Shown: positions 62,989-64,000 of the stretch, piece by piece
Layout of the letters: each line of letters opens with the position of its first letter
Position numbering within the stretch: the stretch's first letter is position 1
Assembly (NCBI RefSeq): GCF_000785435.2
Contig: NZ_JTDB02000001.1
Location: forward strand, 648,499-712,498
DNA length: 64,000 bases
Direction of reading: 5' to 3'
From: Paraburkholderia sacchari
GTDB taxonomy: Bacteria; Pseudomonadota; Gammaproteobacteria; Burkholderiales; Burkholderiaceae
Notes under the pieces: generated by a model
Databases searched by the model: none
Told to the model about the DNA's origin: nothing
Seen by the model: the letters and a program-made list of their open reading frames with translations, nothing else
Made by a program: the position numbers and the translations under genes

Positions 62989-64000
62989 GATTCGCCTGCA
63001 TGGCGTGACGAAGCGATTCGGCGATATCGTCGCGGTGGATGATGTGTCGATCGACGTGAAAGAGGGCGAGTTCGTCGTGTTGCTCGGGCCGAGCGGCGCA
63101 GGCAAGACCACGACGTTGCGGCTCATCGCTGGTCTCGAACGCCCCGACGAAGGCGAGATTTTCATCGACGGTGCCGCGGCGACGGACATGCATCCGGCGG
63201 ACCGGGACGTCGCCTTCGTCTTTCAGCAGTATTCGCTGTACCCGCATCTGACGGTGTTTGGCAACCTGGCGTTTCCGCTGCGCTCCCCGCGGCGGCGCGT
63301 GAGCGAGGCGGAAGTCACCGCGCGCGTGCAGATGGTCGCGCAGATGCTGCATATCGAGTCGAAACTTGGCAATCTGGCGACGCATCTGTCGGGCGGCGAG
63401 ATGCAGCGCGTCGCCATCGGACGCGCGCTAGTGCGTCAGCCCAAGGTGTTTCTGATGGATGAGCCGCTGTCCTCGCTCGATGCGAAGTTGCGCGAGGAGT
63501 TGCGGATCGAACTGAAGCGTCTGCATCGCACGATTGGCGCGACGATCATCTACGTGACGCACGATCAAGTTGAGGCGACCACGCTTGCGGATCGCATCGG
63601 CATACTCGAACATGGACGCATCGTGCAGATGGGGGCGCCGCGCGAAGTGTATGGCAATCCCGCTTCGCTAGGCGCTGCGCAACGTCTCGGCTCGCCTCCG
63701 ATCAACTTGCTGCCGCCCATGTTGTTCGATCCTTCCACGATGCCGGCCGGCACGTCGACGGTCGCGATCCGGCCTGAAGACATTGTGCTGCACGCGCCTG
63801 ATACGCGCGACGTGATCAATCTTCGCGTGCTTGAATATTCCCCGCTGCGGCATTTGCTGATCATGGAGCGCGACGGCACCGCCATCGTCGCGACAACGAT
63901 GACCGAACGCAATTTCACGCCTGGGCAAACAGTCGGCGTGTCGCTGCCTGCGCGCAGCCTTCTCTATTTCCGCTCCGATGGCAGGAGGATTCCGGCATGA
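62981..64000 (+). CDS. Sugar ABC transporter ATP-binding protein 2
   Basis: A 339-residue CUT1-type ATPase with standard motifs: Walker A GPSGAGKTT, FQQYSLYP, LSGGEMQRVAIGRA, FLMDEPLSSLD followed by AKLREELRIELKRLH, VTHDQ, and a TOBE domain (VAIRPEDIVLH). The stop codon TGA is the last three bases of the window, and the bases ATGA there suggest that another gene of the operon starts by overlap just beyond. Two unlike ATPases imply a heterodimeric motor. Confidence 0.92.
   Translation: MSEIRLHGVTKRFGDIVAVDDVSIDVKEGEFVVLLGPSGAGKTTTLRLIAGLERPDEGEIFIDGAAATDMHPADRDVAFVFQQYSLYPHLTVFGNLAFPLRSPRRRVSEAEVTARVQMVAQMLHIESKLGNLATHLSGGEMQRVAIGRALVRQPKVFLMDEPLSSLDAKLREELRIELKRLHRTIGATIIYVTHDQVEATTLADRIGILEHGRIVQMGAPREVYGNPASLGAAQRLGSPPINLLPPMLFDPSTMPAGTSTVAIRPEDIVLHAPDTRDVINLRVLEYSPLRHLLIMERDGTAIVATTMTERNFTPGQTVGVSLPARSLLYFRSDGRRIPA

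Overview
The window reads as chromosome or megaplasmid of a Burkholderiaceae bacterium (Paraburkholderia, Caballeronia or a close relative). The grounds are high GC, a typical 16-strand Burkholderia porin, paired polyhydroxyalkanoate hydrolases, and gene families common in soil Burkholderiales. Almost all of it is accessory metabolism: aromatic catabolism, uptake and regulation. I see no rRNA, tRNA or CRISPR.

Region 1 (1-1.3 kb) is a scarred edge with a small DUF6440-like gene and two IS fragments (ISKra4-type and IS3-type) joined base to base at 1051/1052. Region 2 (1.65-29.2 kb) is one large catabolic block. It starts with a deleted transporter, then porin, MFS transporter, Rieske oxygenase, second MFS transporter and a GntR regulator. 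A leftward operon follows (second GntR, RidA, amidohydrolase, Rieske oxygenase, its reductase, enoyl-CoA hydratase, 3-hydroxyacyl-CoA dehydrogenase). Divergent from it is a 14-gene rightward operon: NDP-forming acyl-CoA synthetase, two acyl-CoA dehydrogenases, thiolase-like protein with DUF35 partner, CoA-transferase, LigB-type ring-cleavage dioxygenase, three RraA/HMG-aldolase paralogues, enoyl-CoA hydratase, thioesterase and EtfBA. Together they look like uptake, ring oxygenation, CoA-dependent chain shortening, meta-cleavage and aldol cleavage of an aromatic or alicyclic acid that I cannot name. TGGTATACCA-like palindromes at the promoters suggest common control by the two FCD-type GntR proteins.

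Region 3 (29.8-44.6 kb) holds a PAS-type nucleotidyl cyclase, then a coherent second pathway. Five leftward genes (DLH-SnoaL fusion, SDR, StyA-like and StyB-like monooxygenase, outer-membrane channel) with a divergent AraC regulator match the indole-oxidation (iif/ind) layout, which yields anthranilate. antABC plus an AntR-like AraC regulator would turn anthranilate into catechol, and catBCA would take catechol to 3-oxoadipate enol-lactone. CGGATA-type direct repeats about two helical turns apart lie upstream of all three operons.

Region 4 (44.7-57.2 kb) is a mixture: LysR regulator, HalD/BesD-family Fe(II)/2-oxoglutarate enzyme with a hydroxylase-type HxD motif, amino-acid-binding protein, an IS256 scar, hypothetical genes, GST, intracellular PHA depolymerase, cupin, YihY membrane protein, CsbD, a PHB-depolymerase-type esterase, cold-shock protein and several broken fragments. 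Region 5 (57.2-64 kb) is a LacI regulator and a complete sugar or polyol ABC importer with two permeases, two distinct ATPases and a small membrane protein.
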